Below, piece by piece: positions 32,462-43,233 of a stretch of DNA of 64,000 nucleotides. Each line of letters begins with the position of its first letter. The stretch's first letter is position 1. This DNA is from Hirundichthys speculiger (Eukaryota > Chordata > Actinopteri > Beloniformes > Exocoetidae). The notes beneath the pieces were generated by a model. That model searched no databases, was not told the origin of the DNA, and saw only the letters and a list, made by a program, of their open reading frames with translations. The stretch spans positions 1,084,001 to 1,148,000 of the forward strand of contig JAGFBZ010000012.1 of the NCBI GenBank assembly GCA_018398805.1. The letters are read 5' to 3'. The position numbers and the translations under genes are program-made.

Positions 32462-32643
32462 GAACTTATTTCAGTGAATGGAACAGGCCTCGACCGATTT
32501 TACATTATGTTTGACTGACAGGAGTTTTCCTCTACAGCTCAATGAGTTTTCTTCTTCTCGCGGGGTACCCCAAGGCTCCATTTTGGGCCCGTTACTGTTT
32601 TCCTTTTACGTGCTCCCCTTGGGGTCAGTTTCTAAGACACATA

Positions 32644-33727
32644 GGCCCCGATCGTACACCTCCCGCTAGCCGCTACCCGCTACACGCTAACCGCAAATTG
32701 CGGGTTTAGAAACTTCCGCTAACTGCTAATGCAATCTTCCGCTTCCCTAAAGCCGCTACCCGCGTTGCAGACTCCCCTACTCACATTGTAGTAATGGGCG
32801 TGTCATTTGCGCTTTCCGCAAACTCGATATCTTGGGATCGCGGGTTTAGGATAGCGGATAGAAGGTGGTCAGACCCGCTATCCGCTACCCGCAACCCGCG
32901 AACGCAAGATACCGAGTTTGCAGAAAGCACAACCCACATGTCGGCACGTAAAAGATCGGGTCCAAATGGCATAAATGTCTGGAAGAACTTTCAAATTTTC
33001 GATAACATTGCAGTCAATGGGGCTGGAAATTTTGTTTCTCAATATCTCCATTAATAATTGCCCAAAACTCATGAAATTTCACTCAGGGATTGACAATGGA
33101 AACCTCTATCAAATTTCAAAGGCTGATCGGGATCTGATCCAGAACGCAGATTTTATCGCAATCTGTAAATCGCTATATGGGAGAACTGTTGTGCTTGGCG
33201 GAGGTCTGCGCTCTCCGAGTGCTTTTCTAGTTAAGAAATGCTTTCCTGGAAGCTCACTGGCTCTTTTTTTTTTCTGAGCAGTTTGTTGAAACTTCTTGGA
33301 GTACAAAGAAATGATTAAATCATTTCCTCCACACTAGTTAGAGCTAGTTATGTATATATCAGTGCAGAGGAGGAGGGGGAAGCTCTACAGCAGAGTCCCA
33401 GACGAGCTGCCCGTGAGAGCTGCTCTGATCTGGATGAAAACGCTCCATAGTGGTTTGCAGGTAGCGGCTTTAGGGAAGCGGAAGATTGCTAATAGCGGGT
33501 AGCGCAACCTGCTCTTAAAGGCAATGGCTACTGATGCACTGATTGGTTAAACAGGTGGAACGCCCTAATCATTCCCATACATAATATATGCATAATATAG
33601 CGGTTAACGCAGGTAAGATCGCGGGTTTAAGGAGGTGGGAGATTGCGTTTTTTGCGGGGGAACGCCCCTCCCACTACCTGCTATCCCTTAATAGCGGCTT
33701 TAGGAGGTTTGGCAGAAGATCGGGTCC
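32644..33727. mobile_element. Harbinger-like MITE with CCCGC-rich arms
   Basis: Ends GGCCCCGATCGTACACCTCC and (reverse) GGACCCGATCTTCTGCC, flanked by ATA at 32641-32643 and 33728-33730. Joining the flanks with one ATA restores the LINE reading frame, proving the insertion. Arms repeat ccgctacccgc and gcgggtttag words. A partial copy of the dispersed repeat lies inside (32989-33232). GG(C)CCC ends and a 3-bp duplication fit PIF/Harbinger; no protein is encoded. Confidence 0.75.
32989..33232 (+). repeat. Dispersed repeat, partial copy inside MITE
   Basis: Runs from ctttcaaattttcgataaca to gagtgcttttctagtt; equals the right half of the repeat at 4015-4420. Confidence 0.75.
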
Positions 33728-34140
33728 ATAATCTCTCCTTTCATTGCCTTTTGAATGATGTCCCTGAAATATTATGGCCCGTGGTAAACCTCCTTAAGAC
33801 TTCAAGTGGAAGACTGTGGTATCACTCTTGGTCCTTTTTATGGTTATTTTCTTACCCGTTTATTAAAAATCACACATTTAGCCAATCATTTCTGTTGTTT
33901 CAGTTAAAACTGTTGGCCAAAGTGAAGCCATATCTGTCTTATAATGGTTTGAACAGACTCATATGTGCTTTTATGACCACACAGCTAGATTATTGTGACT
34001 CTGCTGATCTGGGATCAGAGCAGTGCTGCATTGGCTTCCTGTCTGCGTCAACTGTAATTGAACTGAACTGGACTGTATTTAAGTGGACTGTACTGAACAT
34101 GTTTGCTTTCTGAGTGAAGAGCCTTGATGTGATATTTGTG

Positions 34141-34880
34141 GGTAGGACTGAAACTGGTCTGGTGGCATCTCAACACAACAAACATTTTCATCTTGTGTTC
34201 TGACTCCTCAGCTGCTTCCTTTGTCTTTGTTTGTTTGCAGCCCTGTTCTTATTCTTCTCTCTGCAGGCTGACAGGCTTATGAAGCATGTAGGATGTCCCC
34301 ATTATCTCCCACAGACTGTGTTTTCATACCAACATGTGGGTGGACGAGCTTTATGAAGACAAAGAACCACCACAGGCGCCTCATAGAAACAAGAGAAAAC
34401 CTCTCAGAACTCTTTGACTGGAGCTTTCGCCGTCTTTTATGGTTCAGATCGGATGTCTGCGAAGTCCCGAGCCTGCGCGCGCTGCACTCTTCATTTCTCA
34501 CGGTTCAGTTTCAGTCCTGAGGGAGTCCAGAGGCGCTCCTAAAACAGCATGATGGGGGGTCGAACACGACGCTGCCAGGACGTCCTGACCCGACTCTGGT
34601 TCCTGCGTAAACACAGAGAGGCTAAAAACCGCCAGGCCGTCAGACTGAGACGGAAACCTGCTGTGGAGGACCGACAGGAGCCCAGCTCCAACCCCGAGCC
34701 TTTAGCAGACGCACATCACGCTCTTATTTTGAAGGAATCAGACTGCAGTCTGCTCCCTGGTCTTCAGGTCAGGTTCATATGAAAATAATTTGAAGCTCAG
34801 TGGTGCTGGTTACTACGACGGAGTTTTAGGGCCACACTAGGAAAAAAAAATTGTAGGCAATGATGTTTTTTTTTCATTCC
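34141..34880. other. No gene seen
   Basis: No domain-bearing frame, RNA gene or transposon end recognised. Confidence 0.45.
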
Positions 34881-34887
34881 TCCAAAA

Positions 34888-35963
34888 TATCGAGAATAAA
34901 GACGAAATGTCGAGAATAAAGACGAAATATTGAGAATAAAGTTGAAATGTCGAGAATAAAGACGAAATGTTGAGAATAAAGTCGAAATGTTGAGAATAAA
35001 GTCGAAATGTTGAGAATAAAGTCGAAATGTCGAAATAAAGTCGAAATGTTGAGAATAAAGTCGAAATATTGAGAATAAAGTCGAAATGTCGAGAATAAAG
35101 TCGAAATGTCGAGAATAAAGTCGAAATGTCGAGAATAAAGTTGAAATATTGAGAATAATGACGAAATGTCAAGAATAAAGTTGAAATATTGAGAATAAAG
35201 TCAAAATGTCAAGAATAAAGTCGAAATGTCAAGAATAAAGTCGAAATATTGAGAATAAAGTCGAAATGTCGAGAATAAAGTTGAAATGTTGAGAATAAAG
35301 TCGAAATGTCCAGAATAAAGACAAAATGTTGAGAATAAAGACGAAATGTTGAGAATAAAGTCGAAATGTCGAAATAAAGTCGAAATGTCAAGAATAAAGT
35401 TGAAATGCAGTTTTCAGAATAAAGTCGAAATGTCGAGAATAAAGTCGAAATGTCGAGAATAAAGTCGAAATATTGAGAATAAAGTCGAAATGTCAAGAAT
35501 AAAGTTGAAATGCAGTTTCCAGAATAAAGTCGAAATGTCGAGAATAAAGTCGAAATGTCGAGAATAAAGTCGAAATGTCGAGAATAAAGTCGAAATGTTG
35601 AGAATAAAGTCGTAATGTTGAGAATAAAGTCGAAATGTCGAGAATAAAGTCGAAATGTCAAGAATAAAGTCGAAATATTGAGAATAAAGTCGAAATGTCG
35701 AGAATAAAGTTGAAATGTTGAGAATAAAGTCGAAATGTTGAGAATAAAGTCGAAATGTTGAGAATAAAGTCGAAATGTCGAGAATAAAGTCGAAATGTCA
35801 AGAATAAAGTCGAAATATTGAGAATAAAGTCGAAATGTCAAGAATAAAGTCGAAATATTGAGAATAAAGTCGAAATGTCGAGAATAAAGTTGAAATGTTG
35901 AGAATAAAGTCGAAATGTTAAGAATAAATTCGAAATGTTGAGAATAAAGTCGTAAAGTTGAGA
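34888..35963. repeat. 20-bp minisatellite, about 54 units
   Basis: Tandem 20-bp units of the type gagaataaagtcgaaatgtc. Variants (tgttgagaat, tattgagaat, gacgaaat, and a 5-bp-shorter tgtcgaaataaag) are intermixed, and rarer interruptions (tgcagttttcagaat at 35406, tgcagtttccagaat at 35510) recur, which shows higher-order duplication. No unit has a stop on the minus strand in any frame, so artificial frames of up to 210 codons arise. Confidence 0.95.
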
Positions 35964-35999
35964 CAAGCTCCTAAATCTCTGATGTCTTCATCCTTCTCC

Positions 36000-36486
36000 T
36001 CTCAGCCTCTGTCCTGTTGCCTTGATGTCTGTCATCATGTCTGTCCTGTTGTCCTGATGTTTTTCTGATGTCTGTCCTCATGTCCTGATCTATGTCCTGT
36101 TGTCCTGATGTCTGTCATCATGTCCTGATGTCTGTACTGCTGTCCTGATGTTTGTCCTGATGGCTGTCCTGATGTCTGTCCTGTTGTCCAGATATATGTC
36201 CTCATGTCTGTCATCATGTCCTGATGTCTGTCCTGTTGTCCTGATGTATGTCTTGATGTCTGTTCTCATGCCCTGATGTCTGTCTTGATGTCTGTCATCA
36301 TGTCATGATGTCTGTCCTGATGTATGTCCTCATTTCCTGATGTTTGTCCTGATGTCTGTCATTATGTCCTGATATCTGTCTTGATGTCTATCATTGGTAT
36401 GTCCTGATGTCCTGATGTTCATCTTGCTATATGTCCTGCTGTCTGTCCTGCTGTCTGTCCTCATGTCCTGCCATCTGTCCTTCTGT
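36000..36486. repeat. Degenerate TGTCCTGATGTC minisatellite
   Basis: Irregular 10-14 bp units such as tgtcctgatgtc, tgtctgtcctg and tgtcatcatgtc. The 3' part plus about 85 bp of downstream unique sequence recurs at 44700-44932. Confidence 0.85.
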
Positions 36487-36570
36487 CCATCCAGGAAGTG
36501 GTTTAGAACCACCACCCGTCCTCTGAGACCTGTCTCCACAGCTGAAGTCTGTTCCTGAGTGAACCATGTA
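36380..36570. repeat. Segment duplicated at 44782-44932
   Basis: Shares ggaagtggtttagaac, cgtcctctgagacctgt and cacagctgaagtctgtt in the same order with 44848-44932, together with the preceding repeat. The two copies are about 8.4 kb apart in direct orientation. Confidence 0.75.
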
Positions 36571-37264
36571 TCTGTGATGAAACTGCTTCCATCTCTGTGA
36601 TGGTCTGATCTGGTTTCCACCGTGTCCCGGTGCACCGCCCCCTCAGAGACCGCCGGTCCAGCTGTGATGTGTTGCTGTAAAACTGTGACCGAGTTTCTCC
36701 GAGGCCTCATTCACACAAACAGCCGTGAAGGATTGAACCTCCCACTCAGACCTGCCTGTTCCCAGATCAGGTTAACTCCAGCTCTGTGAAGAACACCTGA
36801 AACGCTGCTTCATCTGTGATACGACTCCTACGGACGCCCGACTGTCGGAGTCGCTGCTGCGGGGCTCGTTTATCTGCACGCACCTGAAGTTACCTGATCG
36901 GGGAGCGGAGCTATCTGCCGTCTGCAGAAGAACGTGACAGGAAAGCCTCCAGTATCTGATCCAGGACCGTCGTCTCACAGATCCAGAAGAAATTAAAGCA
37001 ATTTGCTAAATAATTTGAGCTGAGAACTTAAAAGAAGCAAACTAGATTGAGGTCAAACCTGGAAAAGAAAGTATATTTGATATGTTTGCAGTGAAATGAC
37101 AGACACAGTCATGTCATCTCACATTTCAGCTTAGTCTTAAAGATACAGAAGTGAGAATAACTGCATATAAAACATAGTTTCAATCATTAAAGAAGTTTCA
37201 ACAGGTGAAAAAGTACAATTCCAGCGTCTCTCACTGGCTGCCTGTGAAATCCAGGATCCATCCG
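36571..37264. other. No gene seen
   Basis: No recognisable feature. Confidence 0.4.
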
Positions 37265-37395
37265 TCCTTCCGTCCACTGATGTCCATTTATCCAGGTTTG
37301 GGTCACAGGAACAGACAAAACACCTCCCCAAGGTGGCGTCCAGAAGGATCCTGAGCAGCTGGATCACCATCTCATCCTGGTGGAAGAGTTCATGA
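37265..37395 (-). mobile_element. RTE-like LINE fragment
   Basis: The minus strand reads ATCCTTCTGGACGCCACCTT then GGGGAGGTGTT and GACCCAAACCTGGATAAATG. The order (LLDATLGRC...DPNLDKW) is the conserved end of the RTE-type LINE. Short and shifted; tentative. Confidence 0.45.
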
Positions 37396-37709
37396 GCCTG
37401 GATGATCCCAGGAGCCATGTGGCAACTGGTCCCAGAAGGGAAGGAGGCCCAGGTAGACCAAAGTGGACTGGGGGACCAGGCTTGGTGGAAGTCCATCGAC
37501 TGGCATGGATCATGAACAAACCAGAGCTTGATGTCGTTCTCTCATATCAATGGCACGATGGCATCAATGGCACCACCCTGGAGCCCCCACCCTGGAGCCC
37601 CCAGCCTGCAGCCAGACCTGGGGGAAGGGCTTGTCAATGAACGTTTGGTGGCTGGGCCTTCAACTAAACATGAAGTCATCTGTGACCTCAGCCGGACGTC
37701 ACCTGTTCT
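37396..37709. other. No gene seen
   Basis: Contains a short direct repeat, caccctggagccccc, twice at about 37573-37600. No coding region is supported. Confidence 0.4.
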
Positions 37710-37717
37710 GAGGTCAT

Positions 37718-38809
37718 TAGGGATGGGAATTGATAAGATTTTTCCGATTCCGATTCCATTATTGATACTGTTTAACGATTCGATTCTCTTATTGATTCTA
37801 ATTTGGGGAAAAAGGAGAACTAACAGTTTTATTTGCATCAATTTTTTTTTACTTAGAAGTCACGACTTTACAATATCAACAGCAAGGTCAAAAGAGGCCC
37901 AAAGCCTGGATAACGTGTTAACTGTTGTAATATGTAACTGTGCAAATACACAAGAATGTGGAACATTTTACTAACAGATTTTTCCTAATAGAAATGAAAA
38001 AAATCTCCCTTTTAAAAGGATATATGAGCTCACTAAGCACTCAAAAATAATAATAAAGAAAGATAAATACTATCAAATACAACGGAACAGTGCATAGTAC
38101 AAATCTGCAAATACTATGAAGAATTAACAATTCTTTTGCAGTAAAATAATCATGTCTTCCAGCCTCTGAACCAGCCAGACTCTCTCTCTCATCACGGTCA
38201 TCTTCTAAATGTAATGCAGAAGGCATTCGTTTAATAGCATAGCGTTAATGTTATAGCGTGTTTTACAAAGAAGCACATAGGCAGCGGGATAGCTACTAAC
38301 CAGAGTTACCAGAGGTGATCTTAGCTTGGCTACTGCTGCTGGGTTGAGATCCATCAGTCCGAAGCGTCAAAAACACGACACTCGTTATCACATGTTGTGT
38401 GTTCAAATGTTTCTGCATGTTAGTCGTGTTCCCTCCCGACGCTGTTATCTCCACTTTACAATGACTGCTAGTTGCCTTGTTGCCATCTTTCTTTGGTGAA
38501 GTGAAGCCAAACTTTGGAGCGTTTGAACCTGGTGGGCGCCATAGTTGTTTACAACTCCAATGCGCGTGCTAAACCGACGTAACTTAATCACGTAAGTGCT
38601 TTCTGGAATTGACTGTGCGTAACTTGTGTAAATTACATGAGATTCGTGCTAGTTGGAATCGATGAGAGAATCGCTGGATAAACTGCCAAATGATTCCATG
38701 GAATTGAAACACACGGAACCGGTTCTCTACAGGAACCGGTTCTCTACAGGAACCAGTTCTCTACAGGAACTGGTTCGCTACAGGAACTGGTTCTCGATTC
38801 TCAACCCTA
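37718..38809 (-). mobile_element. Non-autonomous hAT element, copy 2
   Basis: Sister of 2028-2956. Starts TAGGGATGGGAATTGATAAG and ends CGATTCTCAACCCTA. Flanks gaggtcat (37710-37717) and gcggtcag (38810-38817) agree at 6 of 8. It keeps about 130 bp (around 37866-37975) deleted in copy 1. The BED-finger remnant lies at about 38340-38535 on the minus strand (KFGFTSPKKDG...NMQKHLNTQH). Four to five gaaccggttctctacag units are at its end. Confidence 0.8.
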
Positions 38810-38817
38810 GCGGTCAG

Positions 38818-39216
38818 ATGGGGCCTGTTTTTAGCAGAACAAGTCGGTGTCTCAACTGTGTGGTCTGAAAGAAGTAGCCACTGGGGAGGAGTTTCAAAAG
38901 AGTAATACCACTGACAACCACTGGGGGAACCAAAGCAGCTGCGGCTCCAGAAAGACTCCTGTTCCAACTGCGTCATCTTCAGCCATCGGTGTCACGGTTG
39001 TGTCAGAGGTCGGGGCTGCTTTGAGAGATGAACGACCTGGTCAGCAGATCCCTGATGTTGATATTCATGCGCTCCTCTGGGAAAGCTGCAGGGACAGAGG
39101 ACGTTCATTCAGGATGCTCACAATCTGAATCTAAAGTGAAATTGAAACTCATCATTGATCTGTTTCACTTCCAGTGCTTTCAGTTTCCATTCACGGATCA
39201 GGAAGAGGTCAAGAAC
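38818..39216. other. No gene seen
   Basis: Short frames without domains only. Confidence 0.4.
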
Positions 39217-39486
39217 CATAAGGGAAGCCTTTCTCAACCTTTTTTCAGTCACGAGACCTTTCAAAAGTGAATAAAACCTCACGACACCCCAGAGTAAAAT
39301 ATAATCCAAAGCCACGCTGCATCGCTCCGACTGTAAATGCATACGTCCCGTTTATTTAGTTTAAACAACCTGAACAGGATAACTGCACCAGAGTAGGCCT
39401 CAGCAGGAAAGCTTCTTTTCATCCGTGATGTGCTTGCTTCCATCCATCATCCTTGTATTGCCTCTTTTTAGCCTTATCGCTAGCAG

Positions 39487-39603
39487 CTAGCTTTGGTACC
39501 TATGGAGCAGATTCAGAGCTGGTGGATGAAGGCTTGATGAAGAAGTCGGCTCCTCTGTGATGTTCCGTTCCTGTGGGGCTTTTCTTTTTAGAAAACCATC
39601 CAT
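39487..39603 (-). pseudogene. hAT transposase N-terminus (ZBED5/FAM200-like), copy beta
   Basis: Counterpart of 17898-18014. ATG at 39603 opens MDGFLKRKAPQERNITEE and stops at TAG (39487). The same stop position in both copies shows that the frame was already dead before the composite was copied. Confidence 0.6.
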
Positions 39604-39836
39604 GATGCTGCTAAAAAGGTCTCTTTGCTATCTGTGAAATCAGGGCCGGCTCTACCCAATTTGGTGCCCTAGGCGAGATTACACCCCGGTGCGCCCCTCC
39701 CCCCCCCCGAGCCCACTGCAATTCAATGACAACAACCAGCTGAGCAATCACGACAGTTTAATTTGAGCATTTGAACAACAACAAACTCAACGGTAACACC
39801 AGTTACTTTCAACTAAACTTGTCTTTTAACTAAAGA

Positions 39837-40031
39837 CTACAAGTTTACACGTCTGGACTTCCTGGCAGCAAAGGCATCTATGGTGTCATCAAATGACACC
39901 TGCCTAGACATCTCACGGTTTATACTCATCAGGGCAAGTCCATTTAAACGCTCCTGAGACATGGTGGATCTCAGGTATGTTTTGATGAGCTTCAATTTGG
40001 AGAAGCTCCTCTCTGCAGCAGCAACTGTCAC
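39837..40031 (-). pseudogene. hAT transposase C-terminal dimerisation domain
   Basis: A 64-codon frame with TVAAAERSFSKLKLIKTYLR and STMSQERLNGLALMSINRE, the hallmark hAT dimerisation block, then a basic tail and a stop. Upstream, the frame runs into the CAGTGGCGTAGC word at 40034, so the domain is cut from the rest of the enzyme. Confidence 0.8.
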
Positions 40032-40459
40032 AGCAGTGGCGTAGCTGGGCTGTATTCCATATGGGTTTTGAGGTCAAAGGGGCCCGACATTGCACATGCT
40101 AGTAGAGGACAGAAAAAAGCCAAAAAAGTAAGGAATAAGTAAGGCAGGAATAGACCATGACAATGATTAGAATTGCAATAGCTGCTTGTTTTATTGCCAT
40201 CCATTCCCACCCTTTCCCTACTTTCTCCCCCCCACCCTACTGCTGACCTCCATCTCCTCAGCATCCAGCGCCGCCTCATAATTATGCTGCTTTTCCTCAA
40301 TATATCCTTAATAATAATAATAATAGTAAAGCCTATTGATTTTATTTTTAATTGACCAAGAAAATCAATGATTTGTAATGCAAGTAACTTTGCACTCATG
40401 TAATCTTTAATATTCTGTCTTTGCCCTGAACACACCCAAAAAACAAACACTATATGCAA

Positions 40460-40560
40460 AGTCTCAAGTAGGGTTGTCCCAATACCAGAATTTCCGTAGT
40501 CAATACCAATACTAGCAAATTTCCACGATTCTCGATACTCTATTCGATGCCACAACCGAA
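40460..40560. mobile_element. Possible fragment of a small hAT MITE
   Basis: The wording tagggttgtcccaataccag followed by cagtcaataccaatact type words resembles the end of a common fish hAT MITE. No partner end was found. Confidence 0.35.
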
Positions 40561-41852
40561 AAAAAAGCATGTGCTTCTAAAATCATTGAGCTACTTTATT
40601 AAATAATAATAATAATAATAGGCCTAATAATAGTAATAACAACAACAGCAATTGGCTAATTATAACAACTGACACATCAAACTTGTTTTTAGGCTAAGCT
40701 GCACTTAAACAACTTCTCAGGCAGAAACATGAGGTAAAATGGTAAATATGCCTCCACACAAACAGGAAGTCATGTAGTCATTATTATTCTGCTTGTAGTT
40801 CAATGACAGAACTGTTGTTCTCATTCACTCACTTTCAGGCTGTTTCCACTGACTGCTGTAAACTTATTGTTTCATTCTTCAGCTCCGTTTATATATTCAC
40901 ACACGTTTGTTTTGTCTCTGCTCCAAACCATGGCTGTATTATGGTCTAGATGCGCACCACCGTCAGAGCGTCTTGTTGCCATGACAACTGACCGGAGAGA
41001 GACACATGGCGCGTCATGTTTCTGGGCTTCAACTGTGGCTGTGGCCCCCAGGTTGGGTCACGTTCAGATTACTGTAGTGTCGGTTCTTGTGACAACTCTA
41101 GTCTCCAGTCTGAGATCATGATAGCGCCGTGTTACAGCAGACAGGTGCTTGTTTACCTGCTGTGGCCGTGCTGCTGCTCGGACCCGTGTCGTCCCTGGCC
41201 CGGCTGCTCCCACCACGAGTGTTGTTGCTGTTGCCCTACGTTTATCTGCTCCACACATCTGTTTTTCTGGTGGCTTCTTTCTTTTCAGCATCTCCTCTAT
41301 CTTGCTTTTTTCTTTTTTTGCCAGAAAAATAACGGTCGCCGTCTGAGTGGCTGAGCCAATCACATTCAATAGACGCATGGATCAGTTCAAACGTCACATG
41401 CTCACACATAATTTAGGAACATGTCACTGTTTATTTATTCGTAATGTTAATATGTACTTTTTTTCTAAACAAAAAACTCTAAGTGAGGGCGCCAGTGTGC
41501 AGAGAAAATTATTATTTTATCATTATTTTCCCTCAAGACCAAGGGGGACTGGCGGCGTGGCGGCGCCCCTCCAGCAGATGGCACCCTAGGCGGCCGCCTA
41601 TATCGCCTATGCCAAGAGCCGGCCCTGGGTGAAATAAAATTCCAGCTGTTAAATGATATTACGACGTAAGCTAACAGGGCAGTCACGTTGACCTTACGCT
41701 GACCCCGTACTGACTTTGTTAACATTGGGAAATGGACATGTGAGACATATTTTTATTATTAATTTAATGTCCAATTATGTATCTTATTTATTATTTATTT
41801 ATTCATTCATAGGAAAAAAGTATGTATTTATGTATGCATTCATATATTTATA

Positions 41853-42448
41853 CAGTTGTACCTCTACTTACAAAATTAATTGGTTCTGGAAGTAGTTTCG
41901 TAACCTGAAAATTTCGTAAGTAGAGGCGCGTTTCCATGTAAATGACCTGAAAGCGATCCAGAATCCAGGATTTCTTCCGGATCACACCCAAAATGAAATC
42001 AGTTCTTCCTTTTCACATTTCTGACAACTCCTGAAAATTTCATCAAAATCCATCCATAACTTTTTGAGTTATCTTGTACACAGACAGACAGATAAACACC
42101 GGCAAAAACATAACCTCCTTGGTTGAGGTAAAAATTGTTTGTTTACCTGGTTGCTAGGTTACGCTCATACAGACAAGGGGTCCTCCTAGCCAATGGGATG
42201 ACAGGAAGATGCTAAGCGATAGCCAATGGCAGAGCAGCTCGGACGCACCGCTTTCAAACTGAGATACAGAGCCGACAGCTATGTTTACGTTCAGTAAACT
42301 CTGGGAGCTGCGAGTAGCAGCGCTACTGGATTTCTGACTTTCGTATCCTGAAATTTCTTTCATAACAAGAGGCAATATTTTCCCTTTGAGGCGTTTCGTA
42401 ACCTGAAAATTTCGTATGTAGAGACGTTCGTAAGTAGAGGCACCACTG
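41853..42448 (-). mobile_element. Mariner/Tc1-type non-autonomous element, copy beta
   Basis: Ends CAGTTGTACCTCTACTTAC and (reverse) CAGTGGTGCCTCTACTTACG; TA on both sides (41851-41852, 42449-42450). Contains the dispersed repeat (41948-42129) but lacks the 1.85-kb insert, so it shows the unbroken CTCCCAGAGTTTACTG junction (reverse strand, near 42300). Confidence 0.85.
41948..42129 (-). repeat. Dispersed repeat inside mariner, copy beta
   Basis: Reversed; ends aacctccttggttgaggt at 42112-42129. Deleted at the other side relative to copy alpha. Confidence 0.75.
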
Positions 42449-42547
42449 TATATGAAATGTCAGAATAGGTCATTTTTTTGACGACACCCCATTTGAGAAA
42501 GACTGCATCAGGGCACGAAGCAGGAGGTCATGACGTGAGTCTGGGGA

Positions 42548-43233
42548 GGGTTAGGGTTAGGAGGTTAGGGGGTTAGGGGGTTAGGGGGTTAGGGGTTAGG
42601 GGTTAGGGGGTTAGGGGGGGTTAGGGGTTAGGAGGTTGGGGGTTAGGGTTAGGGGTTAGGAAGTTAGGGTTAGGGGGTTAGGGAGTTAGGGGGTTTGGTT
42701 AGGGGTTAGGGGTTGGGGGGTTAGGGGTTAGGGGGGTTAGGGGGTTAGGGGTTAGGGGGTTAGGGGGGGTTGGGGGTTTAGGGGTTTGGTTAGGGTTGGT
42801 TAGGGGGTTGGGGTTAGGGGGTTAGGGGGTTAGGGGGGGGGTTAGGGTTAGGGTTGGGGGGTTAGGGGTTAGGGGTTAGGGGGTTAGGGGGTTAGGGGGG
42901 GGGTTAGGGGGGGTTAGGGGTTAGGGGGTTAGGGGTTTTAGGGGGGTTAGGGGTTAGGGGGGGTTAGGGGGTTGGGGTTAGGGGGTTAGGGGGTTAGGGG
43001 GTTGGGGGGGTTAGGGGGTTAGGGGGTTAGGGGTTAGGGGGTTAGGGGGTTAGGGGGTTAGGGGTTAGGGGGTTAGGGGGTTAGGGGGTTAGGGGGTTAG
43101 GGGGTTAGGGGGTTAGGGGGGGGTTAGGGGGTTAGGGGGGTTGGGTTAGGGGTTAGGGGGTTAGGGGGTTAGGGGGTTAGGGGGTTAGGTTAGGGGATTA
43201 GGGGGTTAGGGTTAGGGGGTTAGGGGGTTAGGG
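42548..43233. repeat. Large TTAGGG/TTAGGGGG degenerate array
   Basis: Nearly 700 bp of irregular TTAGGGG, TTAGGGGG and TTAGGG units, all G-rich on the + strand, with interruptions such as gttgggggg and ggtttggtt. It starts about 35 bp after composite beta. Interstitial, since unique DNA lies on both sides. Confidence 0.95.

Larger units (their letters stand above)
32462..34140 (+). mobile_element. L2-type LINE fragment, split by a Harbinger-like MITE
   Basis: The LINE reads [33 protein letters not shown] and [12 protein letters not shown] to 32643, is interrupted by the element at 32644-33727, and resumes NLSFHCLLNDV. Further on LLAKVKPYLSYNGLNRLICA and TTQLDYCDSADLG (33910-34010) match the conserved region downstream of the RT palm in L2 LINEs. 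Stops and deletions make it inactive; the YADD box is damaged (LLND). Confidence 0.8.
39641..41627 (-). mobile_element. hAT element (ZMYM1-like) inserted in composite beta
   Basis: Ends CAGGGCCGGCTCTACCCAAT and (reverse) CAGGGCCGGCTCTTGGCATA. Flanks tgtgaaat (39633-39640) and ggtgaaat (41628-41635) match at 7 of 8. It keeps the transposase C-terminus near its left end (39837-40031) and, on the minus strand near 41170-41285, a lysine-rich N-terminal-like stretch (MLKRKKPPEKQM) ending in a CAG/GTAAAC donor. The middle is deleted or replaced. A CAGTGGCGTAGCTGGGC word at 40034 looks like the start of yet another hAT end. Confidence 0.85.
39225..42505 (-). mobile_element. Composite hAT + mariner element, copy beta
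   Basis: Reverse orientation copy of the composite. Ends AAGCCTTTCTCAACCTTTTT at 39225 and GAGAAAGACTG at 42505; flanks cataaggg (39217-39224) and catcaggg (42506-42513) match at 7 of 8. It holds the host hAT ORF start (39487-39603), the mariner (41853-42448) at the same site as in copy alpha, and a private 1987-bp hAT insertion (39641-41627). Confidence 0.85.

Noticed and set aside
35209..35841. 210-codon minus-strand open frame
   Set aside because: It is made entirely of the 20-bp minisatellite, which has no stop on that strand; composition is FSTFRLYSQ repeats, so it is not a gene.
36000..36486. CRISPR-like spaced repeats
   Set aside because: Units are 10-14 bp, irregular and without constant spacers, in a vertebrate genome; a decayed minisatellite fits better.
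39837..40031. Transposase-like domain as a possible host (domesticated) gene
   Set aside because: It lies inside an element with hAT ends and a target duplication and is cut from the rest of the protein, so it is an ordinary remnant.
42548..43233. True chromosome end
   Set aside because: Unique and transposon DNA continue on both sides and the units are degenerate; the array is interstitial.
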